Part shown: in pieces, positions 1 through 9,345 of the stretch
Numbering within the stretch: position 1 is the first letter of the stretch
How the letters are laid out: each line of letters starts with the position of its first letter
NCBI GenBank assembly: GCA_027062325.1
Contig: JAMOTN010000029.1
Location: 1 to 43,893, forward strand
Length of the DNA: 43,893 nt
Source of the DNA: a bacterium
GTDB lineage: Bacteria > JAMOTN01
Direction: 5' to 3'
The notes under the pieces: generated by a model
The model's database searches: none
The model's input: only the letters and a program-made list of their open reading frames with translations
Told to the model about the DNA's origin: nothing
Translations under genes and position numbers: made by a program

Positions 1-210
1 TATACCATCTTGGGCGTTTTTTTCAGCCATCTTGATACCTTTCAGCTGAGAACGCATCTTTTCAGAAATTGATAATCCCGCAGCATCATCTGCAGCACTG
101 TTGATTCTGTAACCAGAGGCCAACTGCTCATAAATTTTGCTCATTCGCTCACTAGTCGAATACAAGTAACGCTGAGCATTAATCGACGAAAGATTGTGGG
201 TAATCCTCAT
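1..210 (-). CDS. fliC: Flagellin, N-terminal part (runs off the left edge)
   Basis: Seventy codons are visible, starting at an ATG at 208-210 and continuing past base 1. The protein opens MRITHNLSSINAQRYL and continues with LASGYRINSAADDAAGLSIS, the conserved D0/D1 helix of bacterial flagellin that packs into the filament core and also carries export information. An excellent Shine-Dalgarno (AAGGGGTGA on the minus strand) lies about 6 bases before the ATG. Flagellin is the exported filament subunit. The fragment is too short to tell FliC from a minor flagellin paralogue, but the conserved LASG.RIN..ADDAAGL core makes the family assignment secure. It is separated from the upstream gene by about 220 bases and is probably transcribed alone. 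Confidence 0.95.
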   Translation of the reverse strand, partial: MRITHNLSSINAQRYLYSTSERMSKIYEQLASGYRINSAADDAAGLSISEKMRSQLKGIKMAEKNAQDGI

Positions 211-429
211 CTACTATCACCCCTTCTGCTCCTACATCTTGGAGTCTCATTCTTCACTAAAAAAGTCGTCATTATTCTGAAAAATTTAATAGATTACCAG
301 TTGCCATTAAAAAATGTTTTTACGATAAAATTGCCGGCAATAGCGAAAATATAAACATATCATCCCCTAAAACAAACGAGAAAAAATTAAAATCTAAGAA
401 TTACGATTTGAAAAATTAAACTCTTAAAA
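211..429 (-). promoter_or_regulatory. Intergenic region with presumed flagellin promoter and weak AT-rich inverted repeat
   Basis: This stretch must hold the flagellin promoter. I see no convincing sigma-28 site. The nearest resemblance is GCCGGCAA (minus strand, around 330-337), but without a correctly spaced TAAA box. The same place forms the perfect palindrome ATTGCCGGCAAT. At the acyltransferase end, a 9-base inverted repeat (389-397 with 430-438, AAAATCTAA against TTAGATTTT) is followed on the minus strand by a T-rich run. It could be a weak terminator for the long operon. Confidence 0.35.
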
Positions 430-1161
430 TTAGATTTTATTCACTAACTCAAATCTATTGTGAAACCACCAATACTGAGCAGGTTCCTGTTTTATAACAT
501 CCCACAAAGTAGAGAAATATTCTTCTAAAAATCTCTCACTACTAATTTTTTTTATCAACACTGTATGTTTCCCCAATCTTTTCCTTCTAGTAACTACAAA
601 AAACACATTATAACCGTAGCGCCTTGCCATCTTCTCAACAGCATCAGGAGCTAATACATCAAAACCTGCAAAATTAACAACTCTACCTCTTTTTACCCTT
701 TGATCAATCAAAACTCCTATATTCAACCCCTTTGAAAATCCTTTAACTATCCCCTTTCCATCTAGTTTATCTACAACTTTGGCATATTTTTTCCTTATAA
801 AATCATTGATCCAATTCAATCTATTAGCAGTTCTGGCAATTACTATAAAATCCCGTGAGAAATTTCTTCCCAACCAGTTACTCAATACTTCCCAATTACC
901 ATAGTGAGCACTCAACACCAAAACAGGTTCTGAAGAAAAAATCTCATCTGCTCCACTATTCAAATACTCAACATCAAACTCAACTGGAAAAGCAAATTCT
1001 ACAATGAAATTCACTAACTCCTCATAAAACCTACACTCTATTTCTTTCCACTTATCTGGAAACAGTTCTATCAAATTTCTACGCACAATCTTGTATCTAA
1101 AAGGAGCAATTCTTTTTATTAACCCCCTCAAAATTCCCCCCAACACAAACAACCACTCCAA
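430..1161 (-). CDS. LpxL/HtrB-type lysophospholipid acyltransferase
   Basis: This 243-aa protein belongs to the lipid A acyltransferase (LpxL/HtrB) family, which transfers a secondary acyl chain to lipid A precursors at the inner membrane. The catalytic H-x4-E box is visible as SAHYGNWE around residue 86. A second family block, GVLIDQR followed by Arg-rich sequence, matches the D-Q region that follows the active site. An N-terminal hydrophobic stretch (MEWLFVLGGILRGL) fits membrane association. The protein is somewhat shorter than the usual ~290-310 aa. It starts at TTG, 20 bases after the stop of the upstream methyltransferase, and is the last gene of the long operon. With kdsB in the same window it indicates an LPS-bearing outer membrane. 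The exact acyl donor and position cannot be read from sequence. Confidence 0.8.
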   Translation of the reverse strand: MEWLFVLGGILRGLIKRIAPFRYKIVRRNLIELFPDKWKEIECRFYEELVNFIVEFAFPVEFDVEYLNSGADEIFSSEPVLVLSAHYGNWEVLSNWLGRNFSRDFIVIARTANRLNWINDFIRKKYAKVVDKLDGKGIVKGFSKGLNIGVLIDQRVKRGRVVNFAGFDVLAPDAVEKMARRYGYNVFFVVTRRKRLGKHTVLIKKISSERFLEEYFSTLWDVIKQEPAQYWWFHNRFELVNKI

Positions 1162-1180
1162 CTACTTCAACTGAAGCCCA

Positions 1181-1870
1181 TCAATATCCGTATAGTGCAT
1201 AAACTCTTGCAATCCAAGGCATATACCTTTTACCTTCTTTAACAACAACCTCTTCTTTAAAAGGTGGCGGTGCTTTTCCTTTTACTAAAGAAGCAAAGAA
1301 AAGATACGGTGCTTCCCTTGAAGTAGCCTTCACATATACAACCCTCACAGTATTAAAACCATACTTAGTATGTATATCAAACACTTCTTCATACCTATCC
1401 ACAGGATACACAAATTCAAATAAACCACCCTTGCATAACAAAGTAGAGGCAGCCTCAAGCATTTTCTCCAAACTTATACTCTTTTCAAACATGCAAACCC
1501 TTCGTTTATCATTAAGTTCCTCTTTTCCATCACCTTTTCTATAAGGTGGATTAAAAACTATGTGCTGAAAAATCTCCTCCTTAAAAGGAGATTTTGTAAA
1601 ATCTGCAAGAACAACTTTATCATCATATCCCAAAGTTGAAATATTTCTTTTGATAAAAGGTAAAAATTCTGACTGTAGCTCTAAAAAATAAACATCAGCT
1701 TGCGCTTTTAGCCACAATGTAAGGCCAACTATCCCATTACCACAACCAGCATCAAGAGTTTTTATCTTGAAACCAGCTGTTGCCAACGCTGCCAGAATTA
1801 TAGAATCTTCATTTATCTTGTACCACTCAGGTGAGACTAAATCCACCTTTCCTCTAGCTTTTACTGCCAT
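1181..1870 (-). CDS. TrmN6-like tRNA adenine N6-methyltransferase (NPPY family)
   Basis: The 229-aa protein is a class I SAM-dependent methyltransferase. The glycine-rich SAM-binding motif DAGCGNGIVGL lies near residues 41-51, an acidic ribose-binding residue follows the second strand, and the catalytic motif NPPY appears near residue 108. NPPY marks methylation of an exocyclic amino group of adenine or of glutamine. Overall length and the short N-terminal lead are those of TrmN6 (YfiC), which makes m6A37 in tRNA1(Val). A related DNA or rRNA adenine methylase cannot be excluded. It starts at ATG with GGAGAT about 5 bases ahead, 46 bases after pilC. Confidence 0.7.
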   Translation of the reverse strand: MAVKARGKVDLVSPEWYKINEDSIILAALATAGFKIKTLDAGCGNGIVGLTLWLKAQADVYFLELQSEFLPFIKRNISTLGYDDKVVLADFTKSPFKEEIFQHIVFNPPYRKGDGKEELNDKRRVCMFEKSISLEKMLEAASTLLCKGGLFEFVYPVDRYEEVFDIHTKYGFNTVRVVYVKATSREAPYLFFASLVKGKAPPPFKEEVVVKEGKRYMPWIARVYALYGY

Positions 1871-1916
1871 ACCCTATCTCCAAACTCACCTTTATAAAGT
1901 TACTTTCTATACAATC

Positions 1917-3125
1917 TTACTTTCCTGCCACGTTAACCATCTGAACAAGTGGCATGAAGACTGCCATAACAATTCCACCAATAAGTCCACCCAAGAATAA
2001 AATCATGATAGGCTCGATAACACTTGAAAGTGCTTTAACAGATGCATCAACTTCTTTTTCATAAAAATCTGCAATCTTAGTAAGCATCTTATCAAGTTCT
2101 CCCGTTTCCTCTCCAATTGCAATCATTTGAATAACCATAGGTGGGAAAACCCCCGTTCTTCTCAAGGGGTCCGCAATACTTTCTCCTTCCGAAATACTAC
2201 TTTTAACTTTTCGAACAGCTTCTTCTATGACTTTATTCCCTGCAGCCTCAGCTGTAACTTCCAAAGCTTGCAATATAGGAACACCAGATGCAAGGAGGGT
2301 CCCCAACGTCCTAGTAAATTTTGCTATTGCTGTCTTCTTAATCATGTCTCCAAAAGCTGGCAAATTCAACATAACCTTATCAAACCAATATCTTCCAAAA
2401 TCTGTCTCAAGAAATACCTTTATACCAATAACTATTCCAACCAAAGCAAGTATAACCAAAGCAATATAATTACTGACAAAGTGAGAAAGCATAAGCAATA
2501 TACGTGTTGGAAGTGGTAAAGCATTCTCTCCACCCATATCTTTGAATATCTGCATGAATTGAGGAACAACAAAGGCAAGAATAAATATAACAACCAAAAC
2601 AGCTATTGACATAACAACAACCGGATAAGTTAAAGCTCCCTTAACCTTTCCTTTCAAATCCTCTGCATTTTCCAAATAATCTGCAATTCTTTCCAAAATC
2701 TTATCCAAGATACCACCAGCTTCTCCAGCTTTTACCAAGTTAACAAATAGATCACCGAATACCTTAATATGCGCTTTCATAGCAGCCGACAAAGAAGAAC
2801 CAGCCTCAACATCACTCTTGACCTTACTAACAACCTCTCTAAAAGTTGGATTCTCCATCTGCTCTGCCAATATTTGCAAACATCTTACAAGGGGAACACC
2901 CGAGTTTATCATAACGGCAAATTGACGTGCAAAAACAGCCACCTCTTTACTACTAACACTTGGTTTAAAAAGATCAAAACCACCACCGCGTTTTTCTTGA
3001 ATATTAACAACTATGTAGCCCTTTTTTCTCAACTTTTGGGCAGCTTCTGAAACGCTAGCTGCCTCAACCTCTTCAGTTTTCGACTGTCCTTGATAAGTCC
3101 TGACCTTACATATATAAGTGGGCAT
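1917..3125 (-). CDS. pilC: Type IV pilus inner-membrane platform protein PilC
   Basis: This 402-aa protein is the polytopic platform on which the PilB and PilT motors act to extend and retract the pilus. It has the standard layout. A soluble N-terminal segment (YICKVRTYQGQ, then RKKGYIVVNIQ) is followed by two homologous T2SF cytoplasmic helical domains. The first starts near VAVFARQFAVMINSGVPL and the second near AKFTRTLGTLLASGVPIL. The hydrophobic segments lie near residues 168-192 and 218-236, with a last one near 370-395. The length is normal for the family. It follows pilT by 43 bases with the order B-T-C, typical of pilus operons. A second, more divergent platform gene lies at 8173-9345. 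Confidence 0.95.
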   Translation of the reverse strand: MPTYICKVRTYQGQSKTEEVEAASVSEAAQKLRKKGYIVVNIQEKRGGGFDLFKPSVSSKEVAVFARQFAVMINSGVPLVRCLQILAEQMENPTFREVVSKVKSDVEAGSSLSAAMKAHIKVFGDLFVNLVKAGEAGGILDKILERIADYLENAEDLKGKVKGALTYPVVVMSIAVLVVIFILAFVVPQFMQIFKDMGGENALPLPTRILLMLSHFVSNYIALVILALVGIVIGIKVFLETDFGRYWFDKVMLNLPAFGDMIKKTAIAKFTRTLGTLLASGVPILQALEVTAEAAGNKVIEEAVRKVKSSISEGESIADPLRRTGVFPPMVIQMIAIGEETGELDKMLTKIADFYEKEVDASVKALSSVIEPIMILFLGGLIGGIVMAVFMPLVQMVNVAGK

Positions 3126-3168
3126 TCCCCATCACCTCTCAAGCTTATACTCATACCCCTTATCTACT

Positions 3169-4227
3169 CTAAACTCCCAACATTCTTGACAACTCTTCAG
3201 GATGCAACGTTCTACTCATCGCTTCTTCTAGGCTTATCAAACCACGCTTGTAAAGATCAGCAAGTGACTGCTCAAACGTTTGCATTCCAAGATTAGTTGA
3301 CGTTTGCATAACAGAGTAAAGTTGGTGAATCTTATTCTCACGAATCAAGTTCTTCACAGCTGGATTTGAAACCAAAACCTCACAACATGGAACTCTTCCC
3401 TTTCCAGAAGCCATCGGTATAAGCTGCTGAGCTACAACTCCTTGGAGAACAAAGGAAAGCTGCGTTCTAACCTGCTGTTGCTGGTGGGGAGGAAATACGT
3501 CAATTATACGGTTGATAGCCTGAACAGCATCATTGGTATGTAGAGTTGAGAAAACAAGGTGTCCAGTCTCTGCAATGGTCAAAGCAGCTTCAATCGTTTC
3601 AAGATCACGCATCTCTCCTATTAGAATGACATCCGGATCTTGACGCAACACATACTTCAAAGCATCAGTATAACTTCTCGTATCTGTCCCCAATTCACGC
3701 TGATTAACAACAGACTTTTTGTGATGATGTAGATACTCAATTGGATCCTCTATAGTAATTATATGCTTTCTAAAACTTTGATTTATCATGTCTATTATAG
3801 AAGCCAAGGTCGTTGATTTTCCAGATCCTGTTGGACCTGTAACCAGTACCAATCCCTTAGGAAGTTTAGCAAAATCTTTTATTTTAGGAGGCAAATTTAA
3901 ATCCTCAATTGCTGGAATTTTAGAAGGGATAACACGAAAAGCCGCTGCAACACAGCCACGCTGTTTGTAAACATTAACTCTGAAACGTCCAAAACCATGC
4001 AAACTGTATGAAAAATCAAGCTCATTAGTCTCTTCAAACATTTTTTGTTGTTCAGCTGTAAGAATACTGTATATAAGACTGCGCGTATCCATAGGAGTTA
4101 AAACATCCATATCTGTAGGATAAAGTTGCCCATCTATTCTAAGAATCGGGGGAACACCAACAGTTATGTGCAAATCAGAGGCATCTGAGTCAATAACCAA
4201 TTGGAGCAAGTCATTAAGAACAATCAT
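3169..4227 (-). CDS. pilT: Pilus retraction ATPase PilT
   Basis: This hexameric ATPase drives pilus retraction (twitching). From the chosen start it is 352 aa. It has an N-terminal PAS-like domain (SDASDLHITVG.PP..R.DG), Walker A GPTGSGKST at about residues 131-139, the Asp box TIEDPIEY, Walker B GEMRD, the His box STLHTND, and a variant (VKNLIRE) of the AIRNLIRE retraction motif that separates PilT from PilB. I start at the ATG at 4227, because an AGGGGTG ribosome site sits six bases before it. The GTG nine bases further upstream lies inside that site. It follows pilB by 49 bases. Confidence 0.95.
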   Translation of the reverse strand: MIVLNDLLQLVIDSDASDLHITVGVPPILRIDGQLYPTDMDVLTPMDTRSLIYSILTAEQQKMFEETNELDFSYSLHGFGRFRVNVYKQRGCVAAAFRVIPSKIPAIEDLNLPPKIKDFAKLPKGLVLVTGPTGSGKSTTLASIIDMINQSFRKHIITIEDPIEYLHHHKKSVVNQRELGTDTRSYTDALKYVLRQDPDVILIGEMRDLETIEAALTIAETGHLVFSTLHTNDAVQAINRIIDVFPPHQQQQVRTQLSFVLQGVVAQQLIPMASGKGRVPCCEVLVSNPAVKNLIRENKIHQLYSVMQTSTNLGMQTFEQSLADLYKRGLISLEEAMSRTLHPEELSRMLGV

Positions 4228-4276
4228 TCTCAACACCCCTTTATCAAATCATTTATACTTAATCATTTTGCCTTAA

Positions 4277-6007
4277 CTAATGCCCTGCGGTAACTCTCAC
4301 TACTTCCTCCACAGTTGTCAAGCCTAAAAGCAACTTTCTTATCGCGCTTTCACGCAGTGTAAGCATTCCTTCCTTTTTAGCCTGCTCTCTTATCTCAGCT
4401 GTAGTTTTAGCAGTTGTTATCATATCCGAAATAGTCTCCGTAACCTTCATAACCTCGTAAACACCAATCCTCCCTTTGTAACCAGTTCCACCACACTTAT
4501 CACAACCTCTACCTTTGTAGAAGACAATATTCTTAATATTCATATGTCCCAATCCCAAACGTACCAACAATTCAGGTGTTATCCCCAAACTCTTCAATAG
4601 CTCCGGCTTAGGACGATACTCAGTTTTGCAATGTTTACATATAGTTCTCACAAGACGTTGAGCTTGAACAAGCCTCAAACTTGTGGCAAGCATGAACGGC
4701 TCAATTCCCATGTTCAAAAGTCGCCCAACAGTAGAAGGAGCATCATTGGTATGTAAGGTTGACAAAACCAAGTGACCAGTAAGTGAAGCCTTAATTGCAA
4801 TATCCGCAGTCTCAAAATCTCGTATCTCTCCAACCATTATAATATCTGGATCTTGTCGCAGGAACGAACGCAAAGCTGCTGCAAACGTCAAACCTATCTC
4901 TGGCTTACACTGAACCTGATTTATTCCATATAACTGATACTCAACAGGATCTTCTGCAGTCATTATATTAACCTCAGGCTTATTCAATAAGTGCATAGCA
5001 GAGTAAAGAGTTGTCGTCTTTCCAGATCCAGTCGGTCCCGTAACCAAAACTATCCCATTTGGACTTTGAATTGCTTCTACAAATCTCTCAAGAGACTCAG
5101 GTTCAAATCCCAAATCCTTAAGGTCTAATTTGAGGTTACTCTGGTCAAGAATTCTCATAACAACCTTTTCGCCCCACACACAGGGCAATGTGCTAACACG
5201 CAAATCCACAGGACGCCCTGCAACTTTTATCTTGATACGTCCATCTTGGGGCAATCTTTTCTCTGCAATATCAAGTTTTGACATAATCTTTATACGAGAA
5301 ACTATGGCGTTGTATGCTTTCTTTGGAGGCTTCATAACAACATGCAAAACTCCATCTTTTCTATAACGCACACGGACCTCATGCTCAAAAGCCTCAATGT
5401 GAATATCACTTACTTTCTCCTGCACAGCTTGGGTAAGGATTAAGTTAACCAATCTTATAATAGGAGCATCATTTTCACCAAACTCTGCATCTTCCAAACT
5501 TCCTGCTGCCTCTTCTGGAGTTCCTCCAACATCACCTATCTCTTCCATTATCTCATCAGCTTTGCTGCCACCGTAAATCGACTCTATTGCTGCCTCAATT
5601 TCTGAAGGGAGAGCTATTACAGGCTTCACAACCAATCCTGTCAGGTGTTGTATATCATCTATGGCTATAACATTAAGTGGATCTGCCATAGCAACTGTAA
5701 GCTTATTTCCAACCTTGTTCAAAGGAACCACCTTATATTGTTTCGCAACATTTTCAGGAATTAATTTGGCAACCTCAGGCTCAACCATGTAGTTTTTCAA
5801 ATTGACAAAAGGCACATTAAGCTGTTTTGCCAACACCATTACTATGTCCTTTTCTGTAACAGCTCCCATTTCTATCAGTATTTCACCCAAACGCTTACCT
5901 GTTTTTTTCTGCAACATCAACGCTTTTCTCAACTGGTCTTCATTTATCAATCCCTCTTTTATGAGTGCATCTCCAATTCTCAGCTTTTTTCTTCCCATTT
6001 GCGCCAA
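4277..6007 (-). CDS. pilB: Pilus extension ATPase PilB
   Basis: This 576-aa GspE-family ATPase powers type IV pilus assembly from the cytoplasm. An MshEN-type N-terminal domain (GDALIKEGLI...L..AL, then GEILIEMGAVTEKD) covers about residues 10-145. The ATPase core has Walker A GPTGSGKT at 324-331, Asp box TAEDPVEY, Walker B GEIRD and His box STLHTND. A tetracysteine zinc site is formed by CKHC and CDKC near the C-terminus, as in PilB and GspE but not PilT. The start is taken as TTG with GGTGA six bases upstream. An in-frame ATG three codons later is the alternative. Only six bases separate it from the preceding gene, so the two are co-transcribed. Confidence 0.94.
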   Translation of the reverse strand: MAQMGRKKLRIGDALIKEGLINEDQLRKALMLQKKTGKRLGEILIEMGAVTEKDIVMVLAKQLNVPFVNLKNYMVEPEVAKLIPENVAKQYKVVPLNKVGNKLTVAMADPLNVIAIDDIQHLTGLVVKPVIALPSEIEAAIESIYGGSKADEIMEEIGDVGGTPEEAAGSLEDAEFGENDAPIIRLVNLILTQAVQEKVSDIHIEAFEHEVRVRYRKDGVLHVVMKPPKKAYNAIVSRIKIMSKLDIAEKRLPQDGRIKIKVAGRPVDLRVSTLPCVWGEKVVMRILDQSNLKLDLKDLGFEPESLERFVEAIQSPNGIVLVTGPTGSGKTTTLYSAMHLLNKPEVNIMTAEDPVEYQLYGINQVQCKPEIGLTFAAALRSFLRQDPDIIMVGEIRDFETADIAIKASLTGHLVLSTLHTNDAPSTVGRLLNMGIEPFMLATSLRLVQAQRLVRTICKHCKTEYRPKPELLKSLGITPELLVRLGLGHMNIKNIVFYKGRGCDKCGGTGYKGRIGVYEVMKVTETISDMITTAKTTAEIREQAKKEGMLTLRESAIRKLLLGLTTVEEVVRVTAGH

Positions 6008-6013
6008 CTTAAA

Positions 6014-7195
6014 TCACCAACCTCTTATCTTTTTATACCTATTATCAACAACTCTTCTCACCTTATCAGCATCAACCGGCAACATTTTCTCAATCTCTCT
6101 CAGATATTTAAGCTCGCTACTCCAATCTTCCTTTTCGAAACTTCTCCATGCTTCAAATATAAACCACGCAAGATTGTCCTTATTTTCTATTTTAAAATAT
6201 GTTTCACAACTTGCAATAAAACCATTTTTTAAATACCAAAATACCCTTTCTTCTGGCATGAAATAAGCCAACTTAAATCCTGCATCAGAATCAAAGGCCA
6301 GTATTTCCCACTTAGGGGAGTAACTAATCTTAAAAGGATAATTCACTTTAACCAAAATGTTTTTCTTCCCTTTTCTATAAACAACTATCTTATCTTCAAA
6401 CGGCAACGAATATATAGCATCTTCTACATCACCATTGTGAAATTTTAAAACTTCAAAATCATAAATTCTAGAAAACTCAGCCAAATCTATCATCTCATGT
6501 GTATCAAACTCCAACGCCACAAGTTCAGCAGCATACCAGTTCAAAATCCACAACTTGCCGAACGCCCACCTCAAAACATATGGCTCCCTTCCAAACCAAA
6601 CATACTTTCTCCTCCACCATACCTCATCTCCAACTTTATCCGCAATTGCCACTCCATAAGGAGTCAAAACAATATCACTTACCACAGCAGTAACAGGATC
6701 TTGAGTATAAACTTCTTTTAGCTCTAGGTCTTTAGCAAATACATCAAATTCCAAAATCCTAACTGAAGCATCTTCAAAACCAACAGCTAACTTCGGATAA
6801 ACATAATCAAAACAAACAGCTTTTTCATTATTAAAGATTTGATTAAAATTTAACACTCTTTCCCTCGTAGCCTCTCTAGAAAACGGATTTATTTTCCAAA
6901 TTTCAAACGAGCCCCCCTTAGTAAGGAGTAGTAAATAAAGTTCTTTTGTAGAATCAAACACCTGAAAATCTTGAACTTCAAAAGTAGCTACAGGCAGCTC
7001 AACAAGTTCGTAAGTAGCAAACCTCATTTTTTCTACAAAAGGTTCAACATCCTCCCAATCCAAATCTTTCCAAGTCAAATTTTTTTTATTACTCCACTCA
7101 TTATCCCAACTCTCAGAATAGGTAAATATTGCAATTGTACCCACTAAAATCACCAGCAACTTCATTAACCTACAAATTACCTCCCTCAAATTCAC
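6014..7195 (-). CDS. Secreted protein of unknown function, propeller-like with C-terminal helices
   Basis: I do not recognise the family. The 393-aa product has a hydrophobic N-terminal stretch (LLVILVGTIAIFTYSES from about residue 13) that looks like a signal peptide. A long beta-rich part then shows repeated short strands with aromatic and acidic residues, for example FEVQDFQVFDS, LAVGFEDASVRILEFD, VLRWAFGKLWIL and ILAFDSDAGFK. This pattern suits a WD40/NHL-like propeller. The last ~70 residues look helical (AWFIFEAWRSFEKEDWSSELKYLREIEKML), like a short TPR. The GTG start overlaps the recombinase stop as GTGA. An ATG ten codons later would give a more standard signal peptide. Its place between the pilus genes suggests a periplasmic pilus or secretion accessory, but that is inference from position only. 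Confidence 0.6.
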   Translation of the reverse strand: MNLREVICRLMKLLVILVGTIAIFTYSESWDNEWSNKKNLTWKDLDWEDVEPFVEKMRFATYELVELPVATFEVQDFQVFDSTKELYLLLLTKGGSFEIWKINPFSREATRERVLNFNQIFNNEKAVCFDYVYPKLAVGFEDASVRILEFDVFAKDLELKEVYTQDPVTAVVSDIVLTPYGVAIADKVGDEVWWRRKYVWFGREPYVLRWAFGKLWILNWYAAELVALEFDTHEMIDLAEFSRIYDFEVLKFHNGDVEDAIYSLPFEDKIVVYRKGKKNILVKVNYPFKISYSPKWEILAFDSDAGFKLAYFMPEERVFWYLKNGFIASCETYFKIENKDNLAWFIFEAWRSFEKEDWSSELKYLREIEKMLPVDADKVRRVVDNRYKKIRGW

Positions 7196-8142
7196 ATCAT
7201 CCCCTTCTCAAATCTTCTATATTCCTCTATCAACCTTTGAGGACTAACCTTTGTATAAACCTGAGTTGTTGCCACATTTGAGTGCCCAAGAAGCTCTTGA
7301 ATAGCCCTCAAAGACATTCCCCTTTCCAACAAAACCGTTGCCAATGTATGCCTGAAAACATGCGGCGTAATCTTAAATTTCGTTGCAAATTCCTTCAACA
7401 ACTGCGATAAAATAAATCGAACTCCTCTGCTACTTAAACTATCTCCCCTTACATTTACAAACACAACTTTCTTACCTCCAAATATTCCCTTTTGAAGTTC
7501 TTTGTATTTTCTGAACATTTCAGCTAACTCACAAGTGAAGAAAACAACACGTTCTTTTCTCCCTTTCCCAAAAACTCTCACTTCACATTTATCAATATTA
7601 ACATCACTCCACTTCAAACTCACCAGCTCAGACACTCTCACCCCTGTCTCAAACAAGAACCTAAACATCACATAATTCCTAATTTTTAAAAATGCTTTTT
7701 TTATTCTTCTACTTTTACCATCTTTTTCTTCCAAATTAAAAACAGCCCAAAATTCTTTTTTCAGGCTGTTTTTTAACCTGTCAATAAAATTTTTCATTTC
7801 TTCTAATTTGACCGCTTTAGGAAGATAATCTATTCCTCTAGGCTGTTTCAACTTCAAAGCCCAATTTTTATTAATTACTTCCCTCTTCCTCAGAAAAGAA
7901 AAAAAAGTCTTCAAAGCAGAGATTCTCCTTGCCACTGTTCTCTTCTCATATCCTCTCTCCATAAGGAGATAAACGTAATCTCGCAACACACGCAAATTTA
8001 CTTCTTTCAAGTCAATTTTTCTCTTTTCTAAATACTTGCAGAAATCATTCAAATCCGCAATATAAGATCTTACAGTATTTGAGGAATACTTTTTAAAAAA
8101 AGCATACCCCTTAAATAACTCCACAAAATCCTTACATCTCAT
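7192..8142 (-). CDS. Tyrosine recombinase, XerC/XerD family
   Basis: This site-specific recombinase of about 316 aa has an N-terminal SAM-like core-binding domain (FKKYSSNTVRSYIADLNDF) and a C-terminal catalytic domain. The catalytic set is complete: Arg in TGVRVSEL (about R169), HVFRH (H261 and R264), LGHSNVATTQVYT (H287 and nucleophile Tyr about 296), plus a Lys in GKGRKER. XerC/D enzymes resolve chromosome dimers at dif and can also serve mobile elements. An insertion around residues 125-155 (Lys-rich) is slightly unusual. The ATG at 8142 is chosen because GGTGA lies five bases ahead. The upstream GTG overlaps this site. It sits inside the secretion/pilus operon, with no mobile-element genes around it, so a chromosomal Xer role is more likely than an integrase. 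Confidence 0.85.
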   Translation of the reverse strand: MRCKDFVELFKGYAFFKKYSSNTVRSYIADLNDFCKYLEKRKIDLKEVNLRVLRDYVYLLMERGYEKRTVARRISALKTFFSFLRKREVINKNWALKLKQPRGIDYLPKAVKLEEMKNFIDRLKNSLKKEFWAVFNLEEKDGKSRRIKKAFLKIRNYVMFRFLFETGVRVSELVSLKWSDVNIDKCEVRVFGKGRKERVVFFTCELAEMFRKYKELQKGIFGGKKVVFVNVRGDSLSSRGVRFILSQLLKEFATKFKITPHVFRHTLATVLLERGMSLRAIQELLGHSNVATTQVYTKVSPQRLIEEYRRFEKGMM

Positions 8143-8172
8143 AACTATCACCGAATTTCTGCTTTAAAAACA

Positions 8173-9345
8173 CTATTTCCCCACACCACTGTACATGGCC
8201 ATCATAGGAGTAACAACCATAAGAGCTATGAACCCTATCATAAAAGCTATTCCTAAAATAAACGCAGTTTCTACAAATTTTAACATAAAAGCTAACATTT
8301 GATTAAAACGCCTTTCATAATACATCTTCATCGCTAAAAAACTCTCGTCCAAATTTCCACTTCTCTCTCCTATCTCTACAAAGTTTGTAAACTCAAACGG
8401 AAACCCAACTTCTTTGAAGGCATCAGATAAACTCTTTCCTTCCATAACAAGCTCTCTAACTTTTTTTATTCTATCCCTCCACACTCCCACACTCATTCGC
8501 TCCGCATTAGAAAGAACATTGGTAACAAGAACACCACTTTTCAAAGATATGTAAAAAGTAGCAGACAACTGATACAAAACGTAATAATCTATTATTCTTC
8601 CTACCAATGGAAGCTTGTTGAGGATCCTAGTTAGAAAAGCAGCCAACTTTCTAGAAAGCAATGCTGCAATTAAAAGTAACGGCAATAAAGCTGCTAATAA
8701 AAAAATCCACGTATTAACTCTTAAAACATCAAAAATCTTGAACGACACAAGCGCTATTTTAGGAATTTTTGAAGCAGCAATTCTTATTACCACACTTTTT
8801 AAACGCGGAATTGCAAATTTCGAAAGAAAGTAAACCAAACTCAATGCAACGTAGTACAAAAACAAAGGATAAGAAACATTCTTGAAAAGAGAACTCTTAA
8901 CCTGAGCTCTCATCTTCACAATTTGGGCTGCAAATTCAAAAGCCCCCTCCATATTTCCAGTTGCAAACTGAACCGCCATAACTTCTATAGCCAAATCACC
9001 AAGATAATTACTTATAACTCTAAATGCCTCTGCTGGCTCTCTTCCCTCTTCTAACAACTTCAAAACATCCTCAAATAAGTACTTTGCTTCCTTGGAAGAG
9101 CTAGCAACAATTCTAACCGCCTGAATTAAGGTAACCCCACTCCTAACAAGAAGAGCCAAATCCTCTAAAAGCTCTGCTAACCTTTCATCACCTATCACCA
9201 CAATATTCAAATCAAACACCCGAGAACATTTTAAAACAGCAATCCCTCGCCTATTCAACTCAGCTATAGCTTCATCTTTACTGGAAGCTACAACAAGACC
9301 CTCAACCTCTTTATCACCTTGCAAACCCACATATTTAAACTTCAC
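8173..9345 (-). CDS. gspF: Second GspF/PilC-type platform protein
   Basis: This 390-aa type II secretion F-family membrane protein is paralogous to PilC at 1917-3125 but clearly diverged. It has the short N-terminal segment (FKYVGLQGDKEVEGLVVASS), a T2SF domain beginning LLEDLALLVRSGVTLIQAVRI, and a second repeat (LYQLSATFYISLKSGVLVTN). Strong membrane segments lie near residues 155-175, 212-230 and at the C-terminus (AFILGIAFMIGFIALMVV). It starts at GTG overlapping the stop of the ATPase gene in a GTGA junction, so the pair is translationally coupled. It most likely forms the platform for the ATPase at 9342-10907 rather than for PilB. Confidence 0.88.
   Translation of the reverse strand: MKFKYVGLQGDKEVEGLVVASSKDEAIAELNRRGIAVLKCSRVFDLNIVVIGDERLAELLEDLALLVRSGVTLIQAVRIVASSSKEAKYLFEDVLKLLEEGREPAEAFRVISNYLGDLAIEVMAVQFATGNMEGAFEFAAQIVKMRAQVKSSLFKNVSYPLFLYYVALSLVYFLSKFAIPRLKSVVIRIAASKIPKIALVSFKIFDVLRVNTWIFLLAALLPLLLIAALLSRKLAAFLTRILNKLPLVGRIIDYYVLYQLSATFYISLKSGVLVTNVLSNAERMSVGVWRDRIKKVRELVMEGKSLSDAFKEVGFPFEFTNFVEIGERSGNLDESFLAMKMYYERRFNQMLAFMLKFVETAFILGIAFMIGFIALMVVTPMMAMYSGVGK

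Noticed and set aside
300-350. Sigma-28 promoter for flagellin
   Set aside because: GCCGGCAA has no TAAA box at the required distance. The other candidate (TAAA near 285 with GACGACTT) matches too few positions.
7192-8142. Recombinase as the integrase of a genomic island
   Set aside because: There is no attachment-site repeat, tRNA gene or phage gene beside it. It is embedded and coupled in a housekeeping operon and resembles XerC/D.
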